This document shows, piece after piece, positions 1 through 6,267 of a stretch of 26,660 nucleotides of DNA. The notes beneath the pieces were generated by a model. The model searched no databases. It was given only the letters and a program-made list of their open reading frames with translations, and had not been told where the DNA came from. Every line of letters starts with the position of its first letter. Within the stretch, counting starts at the first letter, position 1. The position numbers and the translations under genes were made by a program. The DNA comes from Collinsella sp. TF05-9AC (GTDB taxonomy: Bacteria > Actinomycetota > Coriobacteriia > Coriobacteriales > Coriobacteriaceae), in assembly GCF_003438495.1 (NCBI RefSeq), contig NZ_QSSH01000001.1:1-26660 (forward strand), read 5' to 3'.

Positions 1-88
1 CACATGTACGGATGAATGTGGGAGGTGTTCGGATGAAGTCGATAATCAAGGTTAATTATCACTGCATAAAATTTTTCCAAATTGTCGC

Positions 89-117
89 TTGACCCATCGA
101 GGGGTCACGTGCATAAT
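89..117 (+). promoter_or_regulatory. Promoter of tRNA-Arg copy 1
   Basis: The -35 hexamer TTGACC (89-94) and -10 hexamer CATAAT (112-117) are separated by exactly 17 bp. The predicted start near 124 lies just before the tRNA at 130. The same layout occurs in front of the second tRNA-Arg copy, which supports the call. Confidence 0.8.
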
Positions 118-129
118 AATCCGTGCGTT

Positions 130-206
130 GCGGCGTTACCTCAGCTGGATAGAGGGTCTGACTACGAATCAGAACGTCATAGGTTCGAATCCTATACGCC
201 GCACCA
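130..206 (+). tRNA. tRNA-Arg (anticodon ACG), copy 1
   Basis: The acceptor arms GCGGCGT (130-136) and ACGCCGC pair fully. The anticodon stem TCTGA/TCAGA encloses the loop CTACGAA, giving anticodon ACG, which reads CGN arginine codons after A34 is changed to inosine. The T arm carries GGTTCGAATCC, and CCA is encoded in the DNA at 204-206. The 77-nt sequence is identical to the copy at 553-629. A consensus promoter lies upstream and an intrinsic terminator downstream, so it is probably transcribed alone. Confidence 0.97.
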
Positions 207-217
207 ATTGAGCTTTA

Positions 218-240
218 AGCCTCCGGAAACGGGGGCTTTT
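218..240 (+). terminator. Intrinsic terminator of tRNA-Arg copy 1
   Basis: The stem AGCCTCCG / CGGGGGCT (one T·G pair) has a GAAA tetraloop and runs into TTT. It begins 12 nt after the tRNA CCA end. Confidence 0.85.
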
Positions 241-376
241 CCTTTACGGGGGCATTGCGGAGATTCGAACCTCGTTCGAGGCGCGAGCGTCAAGAAAACG
301 CGGAGCGTTTTTAGCGAGCGGGCGAGTCCGCCGACAGGCGGGCGAAGCCGGTGCGGATCCGCGCAGCGGATGCGCG
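241..376. repeat. Palindrome-rich 136-bp insert between tRNA-Arg repeats
   Basis: This stretch lies between the two copies of a 54-bp direct repeat (187-240 and 377-430). It is a chain of short hairpins: CCTCG-TT-CGAGG (270-281), AAAACGC-GGA-GCGTTTT (295-311), CCGCC-GACA-GGCGG (328-341) and TCCGCGC-N7-GCGCGGA (358-378). Positions 263-270 read GATTCGAA followed by CC, resembling an inverted tRNA T arm. I see no credible gene. The gap between the tRNA-Arg genes (207-552) holds only this insert, the tRNA fragment, two terminators and the second promoter. Confidence 0.6.
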
Positions 377-430
377 GAATCCTATACGCCGCACCAATTG
401 AGTTTTAAGCCTCCGGAAACGGGGGCTTTT
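377..430 (+). pseudogene. 3' fragment of tRNA-Arg with its terminator
   Basis: This segment matches 187-240 over 54 nt with one difference (C213 against T403). It contains the 3' half of the T stem, the 3' acceptor strand, CCA and the whole terminator hairpin. The 5' half of the tRNA is absent, so it cannot make a tRNA. The match includes the copy-1 version of the terminator rather than the copy-2 version, so it derives from copy 1. A 3'-end duplication of this kind is typical of tRNA-targeted integration, but a repeat-mediated duplication would look the same. Confidence 0.8.
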
Positions 431-511
431 TTATATCGCGATGCGTCGAAGATCGCATCAAGTGATTAAAATGAGTAAAAATCAAATTCAATAACTTTTT
501 TTGAAAAACGC

Positions 512-540
512 TTGACGATTATTCAGTCCATGTGCATAAT
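512..540 (+). promoter_or_regulatory. Promoter of tRNA-Arg copy 2
   Basis: TTGACG (512-517) and CATAAT (535-540) are separated by 17 bp. The -10 region and flanks (GTGCATAATAA) are the same as in copy 1, so the duplicated unit included the promoter. Confidence 0.8.
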
Positions 541-552
541 AACCAACAAGTC

Positions 553-629
553 GCGGCGTTACCTCAGCTGGATAGAGGGTCTGACTACGAATCAGAACGT
601 CATAGGTTCGAATCCTATACGCCGCACCA
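553..629 (+). tRNA. tRNA-Arg (anticodon ACG), copy 2
   Basis: All 77 bases are identical to the gene at 130-206, including the ACG anticodon and encoded CCA. The flanking DNA has diverged apart from the promoter core and the general form of the terminator. The tRNA identity is therefore kept by selection or gene conversion rather than by a very recent duplication. Confidence 0.97.
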
Positions 630-640
630 TTTGAGATTAA

Positions 641-664
641 AGCTCCCGGCAACGGGGGCTTTTC
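641..664 (+). terminator. Intrinsic terminator of tRNA-Arg copy 2
   Basis: The stem AGCTCCCG / CGGGGGCT with a GCAA loop is followed by TTTCTTTT. It differs from the copy-1 terminator in the left arm and loop. Confidence 0.85.
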
Positions 665-686
665 TTTTGCGCCAGCTTGAGTGCTT

Positions 687-755
687 TCGTCCAAAGGGAC
701 GATTTCCTGTCGACTCGTGTAAGATTCCGAGTAGGTGTCGCGGCCCATCCGCGAC
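687..755. other. Two short hairpins before the 813-aa gene
   Basis: TCGTCC-AAAG-GGACGA (687-702) and GTCGCGG-N5-CCGCGAC (737-755) lie between the tRNA terminator and the GTG start at 793. Neither is followed by a T tract. They may be leader structures or chance; no promoter is convincing here. Confidence 0.3.
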
Positions 756-792
756 CACTCCTTCTCTCAACGACTGATCAGGGTGATATTTC

Positions 793-3234
793 GTGGCAGA
801 GCGTCCGACATACAAGCTCAGGTTTCTCGATCCCAAGAAGCGCTTTCCGGCGATGCCCGAGCAGCCTGCGGGACGCTCATATGGCGTGGTCTGGAAACTC
901 TTTGGCGAGGATCAGCATGAATCTTGTTATGTCGTCGAATTCGTTGGCAAAAGTCATGTGTCGCTTTTGGGCTACGTAAGCGTTTCGGGTGAGGTGTACA
1001 AGGTGGACCGCCCCGTCAGCGAGGCTCCGCTGCCCAACGATCCCGACATGGAACTGGTCCTTGACGAGTCGGATTCAAGTATTGGTGAGATTATGGTAAG
1101 GGAAGCCAACGGCGCAATGCGCGTGTGTGCGCAAACTGCCGGCTCTCCCGAAGGCCCCATGCGCGAGCAGTCCGACCACGAGACATGGAATTCGGCCCGC
1201 TCCCTTCCTTACGGCGAGTTCATGGCATCGATGTTCCTGCGCTACGTGATATTTGCCAACTCCGAAAGCGCTATTGCGAACACGGCGGGCGTCGACGGTC
1301 TCGATGCGGACATGCAAAACGTTGTCGACAAGATCAAGCTCGTAAAGTTACCCGAGCCGGTCGAGGTGTTTTTGGGCTTTAACACGTCACCACTCCCCGA
1401 CGCTATCGAGACGCTGCTTTACCGCGTTGACCATGCCGAGAATCCGAGTGGTATCGAGCGTTATGCCGCCGCCCTTATGAGCGAGGTCGACTTGCCCCGT
1501 CTGCGCACCATTGCCGCCAAGTCCGAAATGAGCCTGGCTCGCATTGATCGCTCAAAGCTTTTCTATCTCAATTTTGATCGTAGCCTGCTGGATCAGGACG
1601 AGATTGACATGCTGCTTGCCATCGAGTGTCGTCTCAACCGCCTCTCCGGCATCCTTGAGCGCATCGGGGCCGGATTGGTCCCTGCGGCATCCTCGCCGAG
1701 TCTTGAGGGCTGCGCGCTCTTTGATGCGTGGCATATCGCCAAGACGACCAACGATGTTCCCCGACTGCTCGATACGGCCTCGAGCGATAACCCGTGGGGC
1801 AAACCGGGTACGGTGGCTTGCCGGCCGGGCGGTGAGTGGGATGTGCGTACCCGCTTCGCGCGCATTGTCGAGGCGCTTAACGTGGTCACGCGGCTCGACT
1901 ATACCTATCGGGCAAACGTTGCCGAGGGGATTATGCTCGTTCGGTTTGGACGCTCTGTCGTGGATGCCATGCCGCAACGTGAATACGACGCTCAAGATGA
2001 CGCCTGGCGCGAGCTGGACGAGGACACGCGCGCGATCTGGGCCGCGGAGCACGATGCGCGCGTGGCACTCACGCTTGCGGCAGCGTGTTTTGCCGCGGGC
2101 ACCTGCATCACGCGCTGTTATGTGCAGATTACTGCTCCCGACAGTGAGCAGGGCGAGCGCGTTGTCGCAACGTATTTCTTTGGGCGCGCGGCCTATCTGG
2201 CCGATTGCGTGCCTGTCGCCAAGGATCTTGAGAGCATGGACATGGACGATATGCCGTGCAAGCGTGTGCTTGAGGCGTATGAGTCAACCGCTCCGGAGAC
2301 GATTGAGCCTGCGGAGGTTCATGCTCGTCCGCGTGATGACCATCGCACGCTGCCGCCGGCGCTGCGCGATCTGCTGCTTGCCGATACGGCTGACGAGTTG
2401 GAGGTCATGGAAGAGGACGACGACCCATACGTGGCCCGTGTTGTTGAATTGCGCGAGCAGGCAAAAGTCGACCGTACAGGTGCTTTTGAAGGCTTTTCCC
2501 GTCTTGTCGAGGAGTTGGAGGCTAAGTGCGCCGTCGCCGAGCTTTTGGCGACAGGTCCGGTTCAAACGCAGTTTTGCGATAACCAGCTGGTGCGCATGGT
2601 GCTACCGGTGTTGGAAGAAGACGACTCTGTGCGGATCCTTCGTGCGCCCGATGCGCTGTACTTTGCCCAGCACGAGATTTGCAGCTTTTACGCCGAGCAA
2701 GAGGACTTTGAACGAGCACTGCCCGAGGTGCGCCATCTTTACGATCTGGCGCGCTCGTCCATGCAATCGCACTTTGCGCTCATCAACGTGCTTGCGCGTC
2801 TGGAGCGCTTTGACGAGATTATCGAGGTGGCGCGCCACGGCCTACGTATTGCCAGCGATCGTTCTGCAATTGGCTACCTGTTCTACCGCTTGGCGTTTGC
2901 CTATTGGAATTGCGATCAGCTCGACCTGGCGCTGGCTTGTTACCGTCTAGTGCCGCGCGGTGAGGAATCGGGCAGCAGCGCGCTGGAAGAAATGCAGGGC
3001 CTCATGAACGAGATGGGCGTCAGCGAGCCGCCGACGTTCGAGGAAGCGGTCGAGACCATCCGCACGGCTGGACTTGAGCTGCCGCCAGTGTCCGCCGTGA
3101 CGAATCAGCTGGCGGATGCCGCCGTGCAACTGGTCGACAACGGCTTCTTTTTCCTTGCACGCGGTTGCATCTTCCAAATGTGGCGCACCATGGGTAACGA
3201 CGAGCTCGGCTCCCTCAACCGCTCGCTGGGGTAG
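793..3234 (+). CDS. Uncharacterised 813-aa protein with C-terminal TPR-like helices
   Basis: I do not recognise this family. The start chosen is GTG at 793, with a weak purine-rich site (AGGG) about 10 nt upstream. The protein is acidic and has no signal peptide or membrane segment, so it is probably cytoplasmic. Residues about 620-730 form paired helices typical of tetratricopeptide repeats, for example FYAEQEDFERALPEVRHLY, then LINVLARLERFDEIIEVAR, then YRLAFAYWNCDQLDLALACY. This suggests a protein-interaction or scaffold role. The N-terminal 600 residues have no motif I can name. It stands alone between the tRNA-Arg locus and the AAA ATPase. An adaptor or regulator is possible but unsupported. 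Confidence 0.75.
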   Translation: MAERPTYKLRFLDPKKRFPAMPEQPAGRSYGVVWKLFGEDQHESCYVVEFVGKSHVSLLGYVSVSGEVYKVDRPVSEAPLPNDPDMELVLDESDSSIGEIMVREANGAMRVCAQTAGSPEGPMREQSDHETWNSARSLPYGEFMASMFLRYVIFANSESAIANTAGVDGLDADMQNVVDKIKLVKLPEPVEVFLGFNTSPLPDAIETLLYRVDHAENPSGIERYAAALMSEVDLPRLRTIAAKSEMSLARIDRSKLFYLNFDRSLLDQDEIDMLLAIECRLNRLSGILERIGAGLVPAASSPSLEGCALFDAWHIAKTTNDVPRLLDTASSDNPWGKPGTVACRPGGEWDVRTRFARIVEALNVVTRLDYTYRANVAEGIMLVRFGRSVVDAMPQREYDAQDDAWRELDEDTRAIWAAEHDARVALTLAAACFAAGTCITRCYVQITAPDSEQGERVVATYFFGRAAYLADCVPVAKDLESMDMDDMPCKRVLEAYESTAPETIEPAEVHARPRDDHRTLPPALRDLLLADTADELEVMEEDDDPYVARVVELREQAKVDRTGAFEGFSRLVEELEAKCAVAELLATGPVQTQFCDNQLVRMVLPVLEEDDSVRILRAPDALYFAQHEICSFYAEQEDFERALPEVRHLYDLARSSMQSHFALINVLARLERFDEIIEVARHGLRIASDRSAIGYLFYRLAFAYWNCDQLDLALACYRLVPRGEESGSSALEEMQGLMNEMGVSEPPTFEEAVETIRTAGLELPPVSAVTNQLADAAVQLVDNGFFFLARGCIFQMWRTMGNDELGSLNRSLG

Positions 3235-3323
3235 GGGCGATATAGAGGGGCCGCACCGCGCTATTTGTATCGGCGCGGGCGGGAGGACCCGGCAGGATTG
3301 GTAAGGCATAAAGCCGCCGAGCC

Positions 3324-3379
3324 TGCTAAAACTGTTAAACTCTGCTAAAGTTGCTAAACTTTGTTAAAGTTGTTAAAAC
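3324..3379. repeat. Iterated TGYTAAA repeat upstream of the AAA ATPase
   Basis: Six consecutive 9-10 bp units begin at 3324, 3333, 3343, 3352, 3362 and 3371. All share TGCTAAA or TGTTAAA followed by two or three variable bases. The spacing is close to one helical turn, so every copy would face the same side of the DNA. The array ends 17 bp before the ATG at 3397, directly before the ribosome site. An iteron-like operator or a slippage-prone tract are both possible. Confidence 0.75.
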
Positions 3380-3396
3380 TAGCAGAGGAGGGCAGA

Positions 3397-4482
3397 ATGA
3401 TGAAAGCTGTTAACCCCTTTAAGCCAACGGCGGGCATGAATCCGCCTGAGCTTATCGGACGGGACACTGTTTTGGATGACTTTGCCGAGGCTCTTGAGAA
3501 TGGTCCTGGTGCCCCCGATCGACTCATGCGCATCTCGGGCGTCCGAGGCACAGGTAAAACGGTGCTCCTTAATGCATTGGGTGACCTTGCACGCAAAAAA
3601 GGATTCGAGGTCGTTGACGTTGCCTCCAATGCTGGTTTTTGCAATAGAATCCTCGAGGCTCTGCAGCGAAACGTTCGTCTTGAATCAATCTCGATTTCCC
3701 CATCGATTTTAGGGGTCAGCCTTGGCTCCATGGAGATGTCGAAGTCGGCCTCTCATCTGGGCGAGGCGATGTACGATGCTGCGAAGCGCGGTGGTCTGCT
3801 CATTACGCTCGACGAGATCCAGGATGCCTCAACTGAGGAAATGCGCGAGCTAGGCAATGAGATGCAGCTCTTGATCCGCCAAGGAGCGAATGTCGCTTTC
3901 GCTTTCGCCGGGCTGCCGACATCGGTAGATGGCGTGGTGGTGGATGATACGTTGACGTTCCTTCAGCGAGCCAAACATGTTGAACTTACTCGGCTTTCCG
4001 ATTTTGAAGTTGGCGGATCGTTTGAGGATACGATGAGACGAGCGGGCAAGGAGCTCGACAAAGGTGCCGCTGAGCTATTAACAAAAGCTTCGGCAGGCTA
4101 TCCCTTTATGGTCCAGCTGGTCGGATATTACGCTTGGCAGGTTGCTGCGCGCAGTGGGGCGGAGAGCGTGAGCGAAGAGGCGGCTCGTAAGGGTATCCAG
4201 GCGGCTCTTGATAGCTTTAATGCTATGGTGATTGCCCCAGCGCTGCGCAGGGTGTCGGAACGGCAGTTTCAGTATCTCGCGGCGATGGCTCAATGCGAGG
4301 GCGTCGATATCGCCAACGGCGATATCGCCAAGAAGATGGGTTTGTCGGCGAACAAAGTTGGGTCATATCGCAAGCGTCTGATCGATGCGGGGTTGATTGA
4401 GCCCGCGGGCTATGGCTGTGTTTCGTTTGCAATTCCGTACATGCGCGATTATCTGTTGGAGACCGTTCGAGAGGACAAATAA
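3397..4482 (+). CDS. AAA ATPase with C-terminal winged helix
   Basis: This 361-aa protein is a P-loop ATPase of the archaeal-ATPase/ORC-Cdc6-like type. Walker A is GVRGTGKT (residues 48-55). Walker B is LLITLDEIQ with D139 and E140. The last 80 residues form a winged helix (IANGDIAKKMGLSANKVGSY), which suggests DNA or partner binding. The upstream reading frame is open to 3361, but the ATG at 3397 follows GAGGAGGG (3385-3392) with ideal spacing and starts before the conserved NPFKP and ELIGRD segments. There is no membrane segment. It has no operon partner and is flanked by an iterated repeat and a perfect inverted repeat. Its substrate is unknown; such ATPases are often found in accessory DNA. 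Confidence 0.85.
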   Translation: MMKAVNPFKPTAGMNPPELIGRDTVLDDFAEALENGPGAPDRLMRISGVRGTGKTVLLNALGDLARKKGFEVVDVASNAGFCNRILEALQRNVRLESISISPSILGVSLGSMEMSKSASHLGEAMYDAAKRGGLLITLDEIQDASTEEMRELGNEMQLLIRQGANVAFAFAGLPTSVDGVVVDDTLTFLQRAKHVELTRLSDFEVGGSFEDTMRRAGKELDKGAAELLTKASAGYPFMVQLVGYYAWQVAARSGAESVSEEAARKGIQAALDSFNAMVIAPALRRVSERQFQYLAAMAQCEGVDIANGDIAKKMGLSANKVGSYRKRLIDAGLIEPAGYGCVSFAIPYMRDYLLETVREDK

Positions 4483-4528
4483 AGAATGGGCTGTCCGCGC
4501 TGTCGCTGGGGCCGTTCTTGTATCTTTG

Positions 4529-4583
4529 TCTCAACCTGTAACATCTGGAGGGGATTACGGCCTGCAGATGTTACAGGTTGAGA
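4529..4583. repeat. Perfect 19-bp inverted repeat
   Basis: TCTCAACCTGTAACATCTG (4529-4547) is exactly repeated in reverse complement at 4565-4583, around a 17-nt loop. It lies 46 bp after the AAA ATPase stop. There is no T run on either side, so a simple intrinsic terminator is unlikely on sequence grounds. It may be a processed RNA structure, a protein-binding dyad or a recombination site. A weaker dyad GAGACGTTT/AAACGCCTC with two GGTAAAAGAG repeats follows at 4593-4637. Confidence 0.8.
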
Positions 4584-4645
4584 TGATTGACTGAGACGTT
4601 TACTGGTAAAAGAGAGGTAAAAGAGGAAACGCCTCAAAATTCCCC

Positions 4646-4674
4646 TTGCCCAACTTCGGCTGTTTGGTTACTAT
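4646..4674 (+). promoter_or_regulatory. Promoter of tRNA-Ser
   Basis: TTGCCC (4646-4651) and TACTAT (4669-4674) are 17 bp apart. The predicted start near 4681 is 8 bp before the tRNA. Confidence 0.7.
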
Positions 4675-4688
4675 AGAACGGCTGTTAC

Positions 4689-4779
4689 GGAGAGCTGACC
4701 GAGAGGCCGAAGGTGCTCGCCTGCTAAGCGAGTATGCCCCAAAAGGGCATCTGGGGTTCGAATCCCCAGCTCTCCGCCA
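4689..4779 (+). tRNA. tRNA-Ser (anticodon GCT)
   Basis: GGAGAGC and GCTCTCC form the acceptor stem, with G73 and encoded CCA at the end. The anticodon stem CTCGC/GCGAG holds the loop CTGCTAA, giving GCT, which reads AGC and AGU. A long variable arm (TGCCCC-AAAA-GGGCA) is present, as expected for a class II serine tRNA; total length is 91 nt. The T arm is CTGGGGTTCGAATCCCCAG. Confidence 0.97.
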
Positions 4780-4794
4780 GTATGACTTTGAAGA

Positions 4795-4820
4795 AGGGTC
4801 CCATTTGGGGCCCTTTTTTA
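4795..4820 (+). terminator. Intrinsic terminator of tRNA-Ser
   Basis: The stem AGGGTCCC / GGGGCCCT (one T·G pair) with loop ATTT is followed by TTTTTA. It lies 16 nt after the tRNA. Confidence 0.9.
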
Positions 4821-4955
4821 TTATCAAGAATGGCAGCTGGGGATTAGAGTCCGAAAGGGCGTGAACATTAGGCAAACACGGGGCGCTTGAAAACGGGGAG
4901 ACCCAGGCGTGCTCGTGCACCCCGGTGTGGGGTTCCGAGGGGATGGAGTAGAAAT

Positions 4956-6107
4956 ATGGTAAAGGTCGGGCTGCGTAAGCCGAATCTAAAGACATCACTC
5001 AAGGCAAGAACGACCGGCAGAGCGAAGCGCGCGGTAAAGCGGGCGATAATCCCCGGCTATGGTAAGAAGGGCATGGGGTGGATCAAAAATCCGAAGAAGG
5101 CTGCTTACAATGCCGTATACAGCAGAACGACCGTCGGAGTTGGGGATGTCGCTCGCGCCGTTGCTAAATCAGGCGCTCGGAGCTCGGCGTCAAGGACGTC
5201 CTCAATTACTGTTTCATCGCATGAAATTACACCTTTGGCGAAGCCTGAACAGAAATCTCTCACTCGAGAGATTACGTCGGTTGACAGGGCAAACAAGGCG
5301 CTTTTGCTATGCTTCCTTCTTGGGTGGTCGGGCGCTCATAGGGCGTATGCACGGATGTGGGGTAGCTTCTTTCTATATCTCTTTACCTTTGGCCTTTTTG
5401 GATTTGGTTGGCTGTTTGATATTGTGACACTACTGATGAGACGCTCCGAGCTAAGGCGTCTCGGCGACAGTGATCAGACTCAACAGCAAGCGCCATGTTC
5501 CGTTGATTCTACATTCGATCGAAATGTCGCCGACTCCGGAAATTGGGAACAGCGTGGAGATGGGGAGGCTGCGGCTCGGCTAGAGCTTCAACGTAAAAAC
5601 CGTGCCTATATGGAAGAAAACGGCATCGACGTGGAGATGTTTACCGAGGAAAAGGTCGCGGCGGACGCCTTGCGAACCATTGAGTCGGTATGCCCGTGCA
5701 TGCTTAGGTTTGACCGAGGCATGAGCGAAGAGGAGCCAAGCATCAGCTTTTGCTCTCCAACAAAGACGGGGAAGATGCCCAAGAATGTCGTCGAGGCCCG
5801 CATTTACCATCAGGACGTGAAGCTATTGATGGATTCCCACGGCTTCGAATTGCCGGAGTATGGTGACAGCATCAATGTCATGATTAGTTATCTAGCTGAT
5901 GGGCGCATAAATAAAGTCGATATCCATGGGTTCCATAATGGCCGCTCCGTTAGTGTTTCCATTCGCAGGCGGAGCGACGATCTTGTTATGACGAGTGCGG
6001 GCACCATCGGAGAAACGGGTGCCTGGCAATCGCTGTGTCCTGGGGCAGACCCCTCAGCTGGGGATCTTTTCAGGGCCTTGACCAAGGAGGTCGAAAGGAT
6101 CTACTAG
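4956..6107 (+). CDS. TM2-domain membrane protein with basic N-terminus
   Basis: This 383-aa protein has three parts. Residues 1-65 are very rich in Lys, Arg and Gly (for example LRKPNLKTSLKARTTGRAKR and YGKKGMGWIKNPKKAAYN). Residues about 110-160 are a TM2 domain: DRANKALLLCFLLGWSGAHR, then a second helix ending WLFDIVTLL. The remaining ~220 residues are soluble and unrecognised. ATG 4956 is preferred to the upstream TTG at 4887 because GGATGGAG lies 8 nt before it and conserved-looking sequence starts there. I recall the basic N-terminus from proteins in accessory or prophage-like DNA of other Gram-positives, but could not check. It sits directly downstream of tRNA-Ser and uses more AT-rich codons than its neighbours, consistent with transfer. 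Function unknown. Confidence 0.8.
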   Translation: MVKVGLRKPNLKTSLKARTTGRAKRAVKRAIIPGYGKKGMGWIKNPKKAAYNAVYSRTTVGVGDVARAVAKSGARSSASRTSSITVSSHEITPLAKPEQKSLTREITSVDRANKALLLCFLLGWSGAHRAYARMWGSFFLYLFTFGLFGFGWLFDIVTLLMRRSELRRLGDSDQTQQQAPCSVDSTFDRNVADSGNWEQRGDGEAAARLELQRKNRAYMEENGIDVEMFTEEKVAADALRTIESVCPCMLRFDRGMSEEEPSISFCSPTKTGKMPKNVVEARIYHQDVKLLMDSHGFELPEYGDSINVMISYLADGRINKVDIHGFHNGRSVSVSIRRRSDDLVMTSAGTIGETGAWQSLCPGADPSAGDLFRALTKEVERIY

Positions 6108-6211
6108 CATGCCCGGTGGACCCGTTTTCAAGGTCCGAAAAGACACAGCGAAGGTAAACGGCTAGCAATGTCGCTTTGGTGATTCTGACGCATCCCGTTT
6201 AAGAGGTATTC

Positions 6212-6238
6212 AAAAAGAGGCGCCCGTTGGACGCCTCT
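6212..6238 (-). terminator. Terminator of the D,D-carboxypeptidase gene
   Basis: On the minus strand AGAGGCG (from 6238) pairs with CGCCTCT (ending 6216) across a 9-nt loop and runs into TTTTTG. It sits 30 bp after the carboxypeptidase stop. It could also slow transcription arriving from the plus-strand TM2 gene. Confidence 0.75.
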
Positions 6239-6267
6239 CCAATCTCAAATGTAATGTTCCCCCAGCC

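Noticed and set aside
241..376. A third functional tRNA between the tRNA-Arg genes
   Set aside because: Only an inverted T-arm-like string and the 3' fragment exist; no D arm, anticodon arm or 5' acceptor strand can be assembled.
1544..2950. Second plus-strand frame (468 codons) inside the 813-aa gene
   Set aside because: Its product is rich in Arg, Ser, Cys and Trp without domain features. The 813-aa frame has protein-like composition and TPR helices.
3324..3379. CRISPR array
   Set aside because: Units are only 9-10 bp with no spacers and no cas genes nearby.
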